This document shows, in pieces, positions 12,130-23,400 of a stretch of 64,000 nucleotides of DNA. A program made the position numbers and the translations under genes. Numbering within the stretch: the stretch's first letter is position 1; each line of letters opens with the position of its first letter. The notes under the pieces were generated by a model. The model had not been told where the DNA came from, made no database searches, and was given only the letters and a program-made list of their open reading frames with translations. Source of the stretch: Rutpela maculata (taxonomy: Eukaryota; Arthropoda; Insecta; Coleoptera; Cerambycidae); contig OW386292.2 of the NCBI GenBank assembly GCA_936432065.2, forward strand, positions 130,817,639-130,881,638, written 5' to 3'.

Positions 12130-12399
12130 TATGTTATCAGAAAGTTACAGTAAAGTTTCGTCCAATCTGGGAGGTAAGCGTTTCTTGGAAAATAAGTTTT
12201 AATTTTGTTTTTGTCCCGTTTATTTTTACTATCTCGGATTCTGCTCATCGGATCAGATCAAACAAAAAATTTAAATGTTTGTAAATAAAAGTGAGGTGAA
12301 CAAAAAAATTATCAATCTTTTTTAAAGAAACTTGGTGAAATGATAGTAGTCCAATCAACGAAGGAAAAATAGGGGAATTAATTAGTGGCCAATTTTTGT

Positions 12400-13775
12400 A
12401 TAGTCGGCGGGACTGCCCTGAACAACTTACTAAAAGTCCTGACTGGTGGGGGGGGAGTTTAAAAGTCCCCTTTCCACTTCTTTCTTGAATAACTCGAAAA
12501 CTACGACCTCCCACGAAAAAGTATCTTTATACAAAACTAAACTGGATACAATTTTCTACAAATAAGTTCCAATTCATTTTTTATTTAGGATCAATACTAT
12601 ACGAGATACCGAGGGTGAAACAATCGCGAATCAGAAAAAAACGAGTTTTAATGACATAAATGAAATTTTAATACTAAATGAATTTAAAACTACCAGAAAA
12701 ACTATATTATTAATAATAAACGAACATTGTCTTAAATATAAACGTTTTAAAAGTCAGAAAAATCATCATCATCGCCGTCTTCGTCCAAATTGTCGTGTAA
12801 TGGCAAGTGCCACACACCATTGAGCATGAAATGCCGGCTCTTCGGCAATCACAGTGCCCCCCATACCCAGTAGAACATCGGCAAAAAATGGAGTTCAAGA
12901 TCGCTTCAGAAGCTACTGGTTCTTTGGTGGTAACCCGAGTTAGCGATCCATTTTGCCCTAGGTTCCATCCCCACTGGTTCGGGGGTAGGAGGTTGTTGAG
13001 CCATTGCCGTATCTGTAAGTAAGTAAGCGAACCGCTGTAAGTAATAAGAAATTTTGTAAAAAAAGTTAATACACCTGCAAATAAACTCTGAAAGAGTGTT
13101 GTTGCGCAGCTCCTTTGGTTGGTGGCAGTGTGGCTAGATCAGGTTTTGGCTTGGTGGATGATTTTAAGAACGCAGCATATCGGTGTTTATTTAAGTCTCG
13201 CTCATCGGCAGTCACTTGGTAGATCGCTAAAAACATCTTCTCATTCCATTTTACGCGGTGAAGCAGGAAAGAAAGACGTGGAAATGGAACCTTTAACCTA
13301 CCCCCCATCCCCGCACACCCCCACCGGTCAGGACTTTTAGTATGTTGTTCAGACTCCCCCCCCCCCGACAACTGTACAAAAATTAGCCACTACACGAATT
13401 ATTTCCCCTAATCGGCCTCCATTTAACATCAATGTTTCAAAATATGATTTTTAAAAATTCGCGATTTTTCCACCCTCCATATCTCGCAAAGAATTAATCC
13501 TACATAAAAAATTAATAGAAACTTATTTGTAGAAAATTTTATTTAGTTTAATTTTGTATAAGTATACTTTTTCGCTAGAGATCTTAGTTTTCGAGTTATT
13601 CAAGAAAGACGTGAAGGGAACCTTTCAATTACCCCCCACCACCACGCACCCCCCACCACCACGCACCCCCCACTCCCCCGCGGTCAGGACTTTTAGTATG
13701 TTGTTCCCCCCCCCCCCCCCCCCCGACAACTGTACAAAAATTGGCCACTACACGAATTATTTCCCCTAATCGACC
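12400..13775. repeat. C-tract repeat with at least three related segments
   Basis: Three segments share the same blocks: about 12370-12500 (inverted), about 13300-13420 and about 13590-13770. The blocks include ggtcaggacttttagtatgt, then gttc, a long run of C, gacaactgtacaaaaatt and cactacacgaattatttccc. Homopolymer runs of up to about 18 C lie near 13706-13724. The CXC-protein fragment at 12710-13290 sits between the inverted copies, so these segments may be the terminal repeats of its transposon. Confidence 0.55.
12710..13290 (-). pseudogene. C-terminal fragment of the CXC-type transposon protein (copy B)
   Basis: Read on the minus strand, the 13290-13066 part encodes ...DERDLNKHRYAAFLKSS... 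then LPPTKGAAQQHSFRVYLQV. This matches the LPSTEDAAVHYFLRVHVQ segment of copy A. A frameshifted cysteine-rich tail follows at about 12898-12760 (CRCSTGYGGHCDCRRAGISC, then CGTC). Only the C-terminal third is visible and several frames are needed, so it is dead. The order of the two segments supports the same architecture as at 1-1258 and 43690-45230, but the sequence is a more distant relative than those two are to each other. Flanking inverted C-rich repeats may be its ends. Confidence 0.6.
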
Positions 13776-14788
13776 TTTTTTGAACTCCGTTGACTGGATT
13801 ATAGGTCTTATAGGTGCAAACTAGTAAGTATGGAAAATTGCAAATAAAAATACGAGATTTTGAAAATTTTCTAAAGCTTTACAAAAAAACTGCCATTAAA
13901 AAAAAATAAAAATACAAATAACAAGGATTTGAACCACGGATTTCCGCATAAAAATCCTCATTTTAATACGCTGTGGCCGTGAAACATTTACGCATTCGAT
14001 TAAATATGGCAGAGAAAACTGAACACGAAATTTTTAAACAATCAGATCTTCGTTAATACATGAGTAGGGAGGCCGTACGATGTCGATATCGGAAGAACAG
14101 GAATGACGTTTAAACCTCATCGTAAACTGCATACTTCAAATTGAAAATTAAATCCAGTAGGAACGCACAGAAAAACATATTTTCTGACATTTCGCGAAAG
14201 GCGTTTGACTTTGCCTGAGAGTTCTAGATGAGTTAATAGAATGCATGGATATCATCAGCTTCTCGAAGCCTTGGTTACAGGTGTGGGATAAATATTCTTG
14301 TGGCACTCGCCGTTTTTGGTGAACGAGCACGCATACTGACGCAGACTGAACGTGGCGTCACACGGAAAGTCACTAAAATTATCAAAATTTATTTCTATTC
14401 TACATACATTATCAAAACTAATTTCCTTTGTTGCTAGTCACTCTTACCAATCTAATGTCTGTCATTTTCGTGAATGTTATTATTATTGGCTTGTGTTTGA
14501 TTTATCATTTATCTCCCTTTCTGACTAATAAATCAGTGTTTTTCAACGCAATCAGTTCACTGTCACTTGTGTGGCAAGATAATAAAGAAACTCGCATTTT
14601 GTGTAAATAGTGTAATTGACTATATTTAAGGTTACTGTCGCCAACGTGAAAATGTTGAAAGTACCAGAAAATAGTACATATGTATGCAGTATGTAGGCGG
14701 CACAAAAACAATCTTTAGGGAGCGTCACGTTCAGTCTTTCTCGATCTCCCTGTATATCTGAGTGATTGTAGGTATATTAACGATTAAA
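13776..14788. other. Intron 1 of FN3 gene 1: nothing recognised
   Basis: No exon, repeat end or transposon protein could be recognised in this stretch. Confidence 0.35.
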
Positions 14789-15572
14789 AAACTGCTGCCT
14801 AAGTAATCACCACTTCCACATCCAGTTTTTGCATTCAAGTCTCTCACAACGAAAAAAATCATAAAAACAAATCTTTTAAATTATACTGTATATTAATTAT
14901 TTTATTACGCAATCGCACATAAAAGATTTGTTTTTATGAATATTTGCGTGGCGGCTTAGCTTTCAAGACCAGGTGAATGCTGCAGTACAAACATTACATG
15001 TAAACATTTTTACCTTTTCACAATATGATGTCAAATATGAATAAGTAGTAGGTTATCCCTATTTATCCATATTTTATGTTGTTTTATCCCCCACCTCGTC
15101 CCACTTTGTCCCACCTTTCCCCAAAGTCCCTCTAATTGCCCCCATTAATTCCCACTTTGCTCCATCTTTTCCAACTTTCCCCAAAAACTTATAAAACGAT
15201 ATGCCACATCAATAGCGGGGGTGGTTCTTATACACACACTAAATTACAATTTTGCTTTTTTTCACCTCCTTTAATAATGGAGTAGGGGTGATAATGAGAT
15301 GCCAAATGTCAAAAAAATTTTTGAGGCCTTAGCTTCTCTTATATAAACTAAATACCAATTTTATGGACTCTTACTTGCCTGATTTACCTATTTACTCCCA
15401 TTTACCCCAATTTACCCCTCAACCCTTTAACGGAATAAAATCAAAATATAATCTAGTTCTAGATCTCGTTAAAATACAATATATACAATACGTGTACCAA
15501 ATTTCAAATCAATAGCTTAAACGGTTCCAGAGTAATCGTGCGCACAAGAAAAAGTTAGAGACAGACAGCATA
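14789..15572 (+). repeat. 'ACTTCCACATCC' repeat, 3'-truncated copy with an internal small hairpin
   Basis: Begins ctgctgcctaagtaatcacc followed by acttccacatccag and stops in the gacagacagc region, without the usual ctggatgtggaag end. At 14863-14941 an inserted hairpin, ataaaaacaaatcttttaaa paired with taaaagatttgtttttat, interrupts it. Confidence 0.65.
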
Positions 15573-16355
15573 AAACTTCCTTACTTTACAGTGTCTTATG
15601 TTGGTAACACTTATTTTGGGAAGTACCTAAAGTTATATCTATCTGATAATTAAATGAGGGTATATTTTGAATGAAAGTACGCATGCAAGTCATCCTGCAC
15701 ATAGCAAGCTCCGGTTATCTTATCTGTCAAATAGTTACTCGCTGGATTAAGTCTATTTATACTTAAGTGAAAGTAGCCCTAAGCAATTTAAATTCCAAAG
15801 TTCAAATTTCATCCAGGAAACATCAAATAGTGATATATATGGACCTTGAAATGGCCAGATTAAAGATCATTATTCTGAGATGGTATAAAAACCAGTATGT
15901 GATGGTTTCCTATTAATTGTCCATCCATCTACATGGCTGCTTGTCCTGTATCCCATCTTAGAATAGATACTGGAGACCTTCTAGAGTTCTTAAGATTCAC
16001 ATCTCATTTTGCATCAAATTAGGTTATTTTATTTCTTAAATGTACATTTATATCAAACAATCAAAATTACTTTACACATTGTCAGATAAACGTCGCTGAA
16101 TGACGTTAATTTAACGTCACAAAATGACGTCACTTGGATGTGACATAACTACGTCATTTTTACGCTATTTTACGTCTTTGCAGGGGTCAAAGAGATGTAT
16201 CGACTGACAAAAAAATGACAAAATGATGCCAGCCTCCCCAATCTCCTTTTATATCGTCACTGTGTCACCTTTTTTTACCTGGACTATTAACACCTGTCCC
16301 GATGAATGTAAATTCAGCTGAAACAATGTTCATTACCACTTGCGTTCTTTTTCAG
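15573..16355. other. Intron 1 of FN3 gene 1, right part, with a cluster of ACGTCA motifs at 16088-16180
   Basis: No exon before 16356. Between 16088 and 16180 lie a palindrome tgacgttaatttaacgtca (16101-16119), a perfect CRE-type tgacgtca (16125-16132), and further acgtca/acgtc copies near 16151 and 16172. They sit about 180 bp before exon 2. They could be a regulatory cluster or the remains of an inverted-repeat element end. Confidence 0.45.
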
Positions 16356-16619
16356 GACCAGATGGCGTGCAGAATGTCCAGCTCTTCCAAGATTATGTAC
16401 TGCGTTGGGAGCCGAGCACAAATTGTGAACCTGTTACGTATTTCGTATCAGTGAGTAACGTCAATCAGGGAGAGCAGTTTATTTTTGAAACTAACGACAC
16501 TTTCCTCGATGTTTCCCATCTGCCGTTTTGTGAGAGATTCTGGTTCAATGTTGAGGCAGTTTCAAACGGTGTGACAAGCACTTGGAACATACAGGTAGCC
16601 CAGATACCAGCAGAACCAG
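16356..16619 (+). CDS. FN3 gene 1, exon 2: first FN3-like domain
   Basis: Acceptor tttttcag ends at 16355 and the donor is cag|gtaaat. The exon is 264 nt, phase 1 at both ends, and encodes about 88 residues starting PDGVQNVQLF. FN3 features are the strand-B tryptophan in VLRWEP, the F-strand pattern FWFNVEAVSNG, and a proline-rich exit (AQIPAEPG). Two cysteines (STNCEP; PFCERF) are conserved in genes 2 and 3 and are likely to form an intradomain disulfide. One N-glycosylation sequon, NDT, is present. This domain is the least conserved of the three: by hand count 34 of 88 positions match gene 2. Extracellular location follows from the signal peptide. The ligand is unknown. Confidence 0.85.
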
Positions 16620-18205
16620 GTAAATCAATAGCGTTGAGAAATAAGTTATTTTCTTTGTAGCACAGAATAAGGAACTACCAGAAGCGATATTTTCTGTGGC
16701 GCCTTTGATATTTCATTGATCAATTTGAATGACATCCGCCATCTTTTTGTTGGTACTTCCGGTGAAAAATTTAATCAACTTGTTTAGAAATAAATTGTAT
16801 GCAGGCTGAATACAATGGGGTAGTTTCCTATTTTTTTTTTTTATTGAACAATATCAAAGAATATGTACAAACAAGCCTTCCAATACAGATTTCCGCGAAA
16901 ATAATTATCAACAGGTGTTTTAAATTGGTGACGTAGGTAGTTTAGCCGATGACGTAGGTAGACTGTATGAATTTGTTGATAGAATGATTTTATACAAAAC
17001 AGTGTGGTGTTGCCAAGTTGAAATTCCTTCGCTAGTTCTAGTAATGATATTTGAAGAAAACTGGAGTATAAAGCTTATTTATTAAATCAATTTTAATATA
17101 TTTATCCACCAAATTTAATTTTCTCATGTAAAAAATAATAATGGGCGTGAATTATTAAATATTTTAAATTAATTTTTAATGCCGATTAGATTTTTAAAAA
17201 CATATTTAACAAAACATGACAACAATGTCAACGGCTAGTCAAATGACAGATGTGTTCTAACGTCGCCGTCGTGTTGATTTGAAGCATTTCAGTTTATTTC
17301 ATCGAAGTATTTGCTGTAATTTACAAATAGTAGATAATGTCATTTAAAAGGTATTTTATAAAAAGTTGTGGAAACACAAATATAAGCGCTTCGGAAAAAA
17401 CTTTGTAACTGTTCCGAAAAAATTGATATTCGAAGAACTTGGTGGCAAGCTTCTAATATTTTTGATCCTTCAAAAATCCAAATTTTGTTATAGAAAGAAT
17501 CTATCAAGTCATAATCAACTTTGGGCAAATTGGACGAATCTCCTTTCACAAAATTCAACTCCATCTTAATAGTTTATTGGTAAAGTATAAAATAACAAAA
17601 TCAAACGCCATATAAACAAACAACAAATATCTAACCAATATATCTCTTTCACTTGTATTGTAACAAGAAGTGACAGCTGGCCAGCTGGCGGCAAGCAAGA
17701 AATGTTGCCACATAATCCTCGCCGTGAGTTTTGTTTACATTTTTAAGATAACTTCTACATAATAACAAATATAAATATCTTTTAATTCCTTCTAAATACA
17801 TGTATATAATAAGTCCTAGGTAGTTCGCTTCTGGAACATTCTACTATTCTCCAGCAAATATCACTCTAGATATTTCCAGAATTTGACAACGTGCACGCCA
17901 TCTATGGGACGATAGCCGAACTAACCAACTAATTTAGTTTTCTGTTATTTATACATAAGAACTTAGAGGCAACTCACACAGATGTCTCTGGGGGGTAGAA
18001 CATGTCACAATATTCTCAGCACTGATATTCATTACTCATTAATTAATTGCAACTACTCTTAAAATCTCATATAAAGGTTTATTAACATATACTATGTGAA
18101 CTACTGATACTTTACTATGTTTACGCTTGAACTGCGGTCAGTAGCGACGGGTATTTCATAAAATCGAAACGACTATTCTGACTTATTTTCATGTTTCTCT
18201 TTCAG
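16620..18205. other. Intron 2 of FN3 gene 1: no exon recognised
   Basis: Two overlapping short open frames on opposite strands near 17340-17569 match nothing I recognise. The stretch 16820-17960 has the look of old repeat sequence, but I cannot delimit an element. Confidence 0.4.
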
Positions 18206-18487
18206 GTACAAATTTCAGCGTGACAGATATAAATGCTATCGCACCAAGTGAAAACACTGTCTTTCTGGAATGGAAAATAAATACACAATACGTGCACTGC
18301 GTCCGATATTTCAGAGTGGTTCGTTGGGATGGTGAAACTGTGCCCATAGATGTGTACGCCTTTGATGTTAACATACTCTTGGAAGATTTAGCACCTTGTT
18401 CCCGATTTGAATTTACGGTTACTCCCATTTACAACACTGATATGGAAGCAGGAATTGGTTATATTCTATTTGATACTCCAGCACATA
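18206..18487 (+). CDS. FN3 gene 1, exon 3: second FN3-like domain
   Basis: Acceptor ctctttcag ends at 18205 and the donor is cata|gtgagt. The exon is 282 nt, phase 1-1, encoding about 94 residues from TNFSVTDINA to TPAHS. FN3 hallmarks are VFLEWKI (strand-B Trp), YFRVVRWDGE (strand C), and FEFTVTPIYN (strand F). Cysteines in VHCVRY and APCSRF occupy positions like those of domain 1 and are both conserved in gene 2. NFS near the start is a possible N-glycosylation site. Identity to the equivalent exon of gene 2 is about 57 percent by hand count (40 differences in 94). Confidence 0.87.
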
Positions 18488-19481
18488 GTGAGTTACAAAA
18501 TGATAGTAAATAACACCGGTCTACAAAAAAAAGTCTTGTCATAAGGTTCTCATCTAACTTCTCTGAAGTAATTTGATGGCATTAGGACAAGACATTTTTT
18601 TTTCTAGACCTGTGGAATTATTTAATTAAAAGGTAGATAGATAGATAGATAGATTTATTAATTCTGTATGCCAATTACAAAAATTGGATAGAATAGGTCA
18701 ATATACAAAAATATACAAAATACAGATAGAAATAAATATACAACAATAAACTAGGTGTAAAATAAAAAACAATACAAACATACAGCATAATATGATTTAT
18801 ATGTAATTAAAATATAACATGTAAGAAAAATAATTTGTACATTGTGTTAATTATGATTTATAAATTCAGTCAGAGAGTAAAAACAGTTATCGCATAGAAA
18901 TCTCAGTAATTTAGATTTAAATTGTCTTATTGTTATTTATAAATTTTAATTCAAAAGGCAGTTTATTAAATAGATAACTACCGGCACATTTTGGAGATTT
19001 TTTATAGAGAGTTAAATTATAATGATTTATATAAAAGTTGCAGCGGTTGCGTGTATTATATTTATGTTTGTCTCCGTGTATTGGTAATCTGTTTTTTATG
19101 CTGTGGATATATGTTAATAAATACTAAATAATAAATACCAGTGACAGTAAGCTGATTATTAATTTTAAAAGTGTCACGACAAGAATCACTGTACCATATT
19201 ATGAATTATTCGCAGCACTCTCTTTTGTATAACAAAAATTAATAGATCAAACGACTTACCTGAAGGAAGTTCGATCTTAATTTTTCGAGCAACTTCGTCG
19301 AACCTTATTACATAATGTAGTATACAACTCCGCTCCGGATCGGGCACGATTTAAAGTTGGCTGTTGAAAACTGCTGCCTATGCACTCCAACGCTAGATAT
19401 CGTCATTATAATTTCGATGGTTTGGTATGGTTAGCTCGCAGGGTTGGGTGCGTATGACGCTATTTCGGGTGGGCTTGTAAT

Positions 19482-19590
19482 AAGGTTCGACGAAGTTGCT
19501 CGAAAAATTAAGATCGAACTTCCTTCAGGTAAGTCGTTTGATCTATTAATTTTTCTTCGCAACTTCGTCTCCCTTATTACATAATGTAGC
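19482..19590. repeat. DIRS internal complementary region (circle-junction copy)
   Basis: About 70 bp (19482-19551) are the reverse complement of the element's left end (19238-19312). They are followed without a gap by about 40 bp (19551-19590) complementary to its right end (24284-24324). The junction reads tgatctattaatttttcttc, with the overlapping att/aat trinucleotide seen at both genomic ends. Confidence 0.85.
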
Positions 19591-19889
19591 TGTTTAGAGT
19601 TCTGCGAGCTAACCTTCTGTCATAGATAATGTAATGGAAGAACAAAGGAGACAAAACAAAAATAAAATAAAATTAATAATAATGATCATAATACTCAAAA
19701 ATAAAAATTGAGAGAAGTGTATTGAAAAATTGTATTGTAACAAATTTCTTAAATTACAACTAATTGCTATATTTCATAATGATAATGAATAAAGTATATA
19801 ATAATATAGTAATATGTAAACAATAATGTGTATATAATATGTGTATAATAATGTATGAAATTGGAGAGTTTGTATGTTTGTTTATATTC

Positions 19890-20460
19890 TTATAGGCTAT
19901 AGGGAATAAAATAATTATATTTTTTACTGCTAGAAGGTATTTTGTTTCCGAATTCGCAAGGGTTTGAGACTAATGGTTTGTTATAGAAAGTCGCGAAAGT
20001 ACTTGACTTTTCCGTCCAACCAGCAGTTCTATGAATCACATCCGTAGTAGCGTGTCTTATGCTGTGGCTATGAAATATATTTGTGTTTACACAGGTTGCC
20101 TTGAGGACAGATTTAATCCATCTACTGATTGTTTTACTGGTGGTTGGATGAAATAGGTGCTTGTGTGTTAAAAGCAGGGTCTTTGTTTGTCCTCTGTGTA
20201 TTTGAATTCTTTCTAGGTAGTATGTTAATGTTGATGCCACACAGAGATAAGGCTTTTCGTGAAAATATGGTAAAACTAAATTGGGTTGAAGTTTGTTGGG
20301 ACCCGAAGTTTTGATTTTTTCTCTTATCCTAATTTCTATATTTTCTTTAAATTTAACTATGTTGTCTATTGAAATTATTGAGAGTATTTGAACTCTATGG
20401 CCTGTTGCTATGGCTATTAGGGTTGAAAGTTTTAGTGTTAATTTCTCCAATCTTAACGAT
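19890..20460 (-). pseudogene. DIRS tyrosine recombinase (C-terminal catalytic part)
   Basis: A minus-strand open frame of 186 codons begins near 20450. It contains the C-terminal active-site signature of tyrosine recombinases, HSHSIRHATTDVIHRTAGW, followed by TFATFYNKP, where the tyrosine nucleophile of this family lies. Upstream is the arginine-box region around LIAIATGHRVQ. In DIRS elements this enzyme replaces the integrase and inserts a DNA circle at short identical sequences. The N-terminal part (near 20460-20640) continues out of frame, so the gene is broken. It lies downstream of the reverse transcriptase and RNase H, as expected. Confidence 0.8.
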
Positions 20461-20827
20461 GTCAGGGGATAAAGTTTCTGTAAATAATTGAGGACAATCT
20501 GTCGATCCCAAGTAATGTCGTACTTAGGTTTTGAAGGTTTGGTATTTGCTAACTGTTTTGATTAATCCCTCGTCAGTCGATCGAAAAACTAAAATTAGGG
20601 ATAGCGCTGAACGGTAAGAATTTATTGTTGAGTAAGATGTGCCTTTAGAAATTTTAGTACGTTACTATCGGATAAATTTATGTTCCTGCTTTCATAGTAT
20701 CCCCACCATTTCTTGTAACAGGCACCATATTGTTTTATGGTTCCTTCAGAGATGAAAGCCAAGAGGTTGGTAGAGTCTCTCCTGAATGCCTCCACGATAA
20801 CTTCCCTACCACCAGGGTAAGTGAGGC

Positions 20828-22112
20828 CTATAGTGGGTGTGGTTCCCTAAAAGGAGATAAAACCAGATTTCTGTGTGGTTGTAAAATTATGGGGTTTTCG
20901 ATCAGCAATTTTTGAAAGAATGTGCACCAAGGCTGGATTGGCCAGTGGGGGACAATGAAAATACCACAAGCCTGGTCCGCAATAATTTTTTGTAACGCCT
21001 TATGAATTACAGAGAAAGGTGGGAAATCATAGAAAAAGATGCGGTTCCAGTTTAAGGTAAACGCATCAATTGCTGCAGAATACGGGTATGGTCTCCAAGA
21101 GATAAATTTTTTACATTTAGTATTTGAGTAAGAAGCAAAAATATCAATTTCTGGTATCCCTAAGGAATTAACTACTTTTTTATATGCTGTTTCCGACAAT
21201 TCGTATTCTGAGTCGATTGAGTGATTTCGTGATCCTTTATCCGCTTCTATATATTTTCCCCTGTTGGAATATAAAATGAAAAAAATGTAAGTTTGTCTAT
21301 TCTCACAATACTTATTGCCAAATTTGTCGAATAATATCATTTAACTTGGAAAAAACGTACTTCCCATGCGGTTAATGCAGGAGATGGCTGTAATATTGTC
21401 AATTTTTAGCAATATATTAATATTTCTCGCATTTTTTGAGAAGCACTTGAGTCCATAGAAAGCTGCTGGGTCGGTGGCTCAGTGAGTTAGCGCGTCTAGC
21501 TTGCACTCTGAGCCTAGCGAAGTGAGTTCGAGCCCCACACAGCGAAAAAATTCTTTCATAGGAAATTTCCCCCAAGAATAAACTGAAGTGATTCCACCAT
21601 AAACTGTATGGGCCCCGTCTCCTTTACTCAGACAAATCTAGATCTTCTAGACTTAAGACGGCCATTGAGGTGACATGGAAGGCGGTAAAAACACATTTTA
21701 AACACATTTTTAATTCTAAAAAATTGATGTGATGGTTTATTTCCTCATTATTCCAGAAACCATGTGCAGTGTAATCGTTTGAGTAAGCTCCCCACCCAGT
21801 GGTGGATGTGTCATAAAATATTTCTAGAGTAAAATGTTTTGTTCCGAAAGCTTGTACTGAAGTTTTCACATTTTTCAACCACCTGGTAAAATCTTTTGTT
21901 AGGTCGGGAGAAATGTGCATTGTTGCATCATAGGACTCATCATGTTTTATTAATGTTTGCTGTTTTTTGCGTTCTATTTTTTTTTTTACGTACAGCCATC
22001 CGTACTTAACCGCAGGGGAAGCAGCAACTAATTGGCTGACAAATTTTACAAGTTCTTTTCCCCTTGCAGATATTAGATTCTTTCTCTTACTGTCTGGAAG
22101 TTTTATTGTCAT
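20828..22112 (-). pseudogene. DIRS RNase H and downstream region, interrupted by a SINE
   Basis: The 22112-21705 part encodes the RNase H start (FTLEIFYDTSTTGWGAYSND, catalytic Asp, then INFLELK with the Glu). The frame is cut by a SINE (21464-21705) and resumes at 21463 with AAFYGLKCF and ILLKIDNITAISCINRMGS, a typical DIRS/RNase H continuation. From 21340 to 20828 follows the conserved downstream module with EIDIFASYSNTKCKKFISW, DAFTLNWNRI and PHWPIQPWCTFFQKL. A stop near 21340 and the SINE make it non-functional. Confidence 0.8.
21464..21705 (+). repeat. tRNA-derived SINE inside the DIRS RNase H region
   Basis: The head has a pol III A box (tggctcagtgagttagcg) and B box (gttcgagcccc) at a tRNA-like spacing (about 21470-21545). 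It is followed by an unrelated body ending near a run of a and c. Removing it rejoins the RNase H reading on both sides. The head folds only roughly as a tRNA, so it is a SINE rather than a tRNA gene. Confidence 0.75.
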
Positions 22113-22129
22113 TTTTGATGTATTGTAAA

Positions 22130-22771
22130 TGACGTTTAAAAATAGGCATTCCTTAGTGGGATTTAGTACACTTTTTTCGACGGTGATAATAAATTCTAGT
22201 GATTTTTAAAACATTGGATATTTTCATTACGTGTTTCAGGCATTGGTCATGTGTTTCCTCCATTATGAGCCAGTCATCTAGATATACCACCGTGTGAATG
22301 CCCTCCAATCTATTTTTTTTGTTTTTGTTTTTTTTTTTTTTAGGTTTAGTAAATAAATTAAGGGGCTACTCTGAGACCAAATGGGATGCATGTAAACTGA
22401 TATAATGAGTTTCTGAATTTGAATTTTAGATATTTCCTGTTTTTTTTTTTTTTTTTTAGCTGTAGAAATTAAAAAATAAACTTCTTTCAAGTCTAGTTTA
22501 GTTAAAAAGTAGTCTTTAAGGATAATATTTTGAGCCACTTTGTGGTCTTTGTACATTTTTCTGTGGCGCCAATTTATAACAATTGACTTATGATTTGTAT
22601 GTATTGACTCATTTGAGAGGGTTTTATAGGAGGGTTAGGTACAAATTTGTGAAATGTATAGTTAAAAGGTATTTTATATCCTTTGACCCAGTCGAGTATG
22701 ACCGGATTTTTAGTGTAACCCTTCCAAGCTTGAAGGTGTTTTTTGATGCCTCCCGCATACTTTTTGCTCAC
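22130..22771 (-). pseudogene. DIRS reverse transcriptase
   Basis: Minus strand. The 22771-22574 part has GGIKKHLQAWKGYTKNP, VILDWVKGYKIPF, a typical DIRS RT start. The 22556-22280 part has LTKLDLKEVYFLIS, motif A with the catalytic Asp. The catalytic motif C is visible near 22285-22265 as VYLDDWL, followed by ECLFL further down. Frames change several times, including at expanded T/A homopolymer runs (22321-22345, 22440-22458) that appear to have grown inside the coding region. The gene is clearly dead in this assembly. Confidence 0.8.
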
Positions 22772-22782
22772 CTGGATATTGG

Positions 22783-23400
22783 CTAATAGTGTCTGCGCCC
22801 TCTGTGGTTCCCCCCCCCTTTTCCTGCATTATCACTTATTGCCTTACGGGAGTTTTCGTTTAGGGATGGAATTACCAAATACCTCCTATGTAGCGAGATG
22901 GATTGTAAGGCACTTGCAATAGCTTTTGATACGTCTATCAATTGACGGAGTAGCTCTAACTGCAATGTTAAGGGGTGACGATAATGCACAAAGTCCCCAC
23001 GTCAGCAGCTTTGTAGCTGACTCAAGAATTTGTCTCGTTTTATCACGTGGTACTTTAATGCTGCTTCTATTTCTGTATTTAGTTTGGGAGGTTTGAGAGA
23101 TAAACAGTTTGAAGGAGCAGAAATAATGTCCTGCTGTATAATTGTGGCACTGCAGAGAGGGGCCTTCGGCGTTTCCTCCATAGTTTGTGGAGGAGTGTCA
23201 CTGCCCACATCTGTAAATGCAGGACTTATGTTATCAATGTGTAGGTAATCGTCGCCGTAGCATCTGTAAATGCCAGGCTTATGTACTGACTTCTGTTATC
23301 AATGTGTAGGTAATCGTCGCCGTAGCATCTGTAAATGCCAGGCTTGTGTACTGCTTTGTGCAGGTAATGATAGCCGCAGCATCTGTAAATGCCGGACTTT
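22783..23400 (-). pseudogene. DIRS gag-like region with an internal minisatellite
   Basis: The first open reading frame region upstream of the RT has two short minus-strand frames (23208-23002 and 22989-22783). They include ALKYHVIKRDKFLSQLQSCW and QLELLRQLIDVSKAIA, resembling the capsid-like first protein of DIRS elements. Its upstream side, 23205-23400, is a minisatellite with three units built on gcatctgtaaatgccaggct and ggtaatcgtcgccgta. The start codon cannot be chosen with confidence. Confidence 0.55.

Noticed and set aside
16340..16660. Reading domain 1 of gene 1 as an independent short gene
   Set aside because: Splice sites, matching phases and the same arrangement in genes 2 and 3 show that it is an internal exon.
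17340..17569. Overlapping short open frames on both strands in intron 2 of gene 1
   Set aside because: No similarity to the FN3 genes or any family I know, and no splice context.
21466..21545. A tRNA gene
   Set aside because: A and B boxes are present but the arms pair poorly, and the sequence continues into a SINE body inside a DIRS frame.
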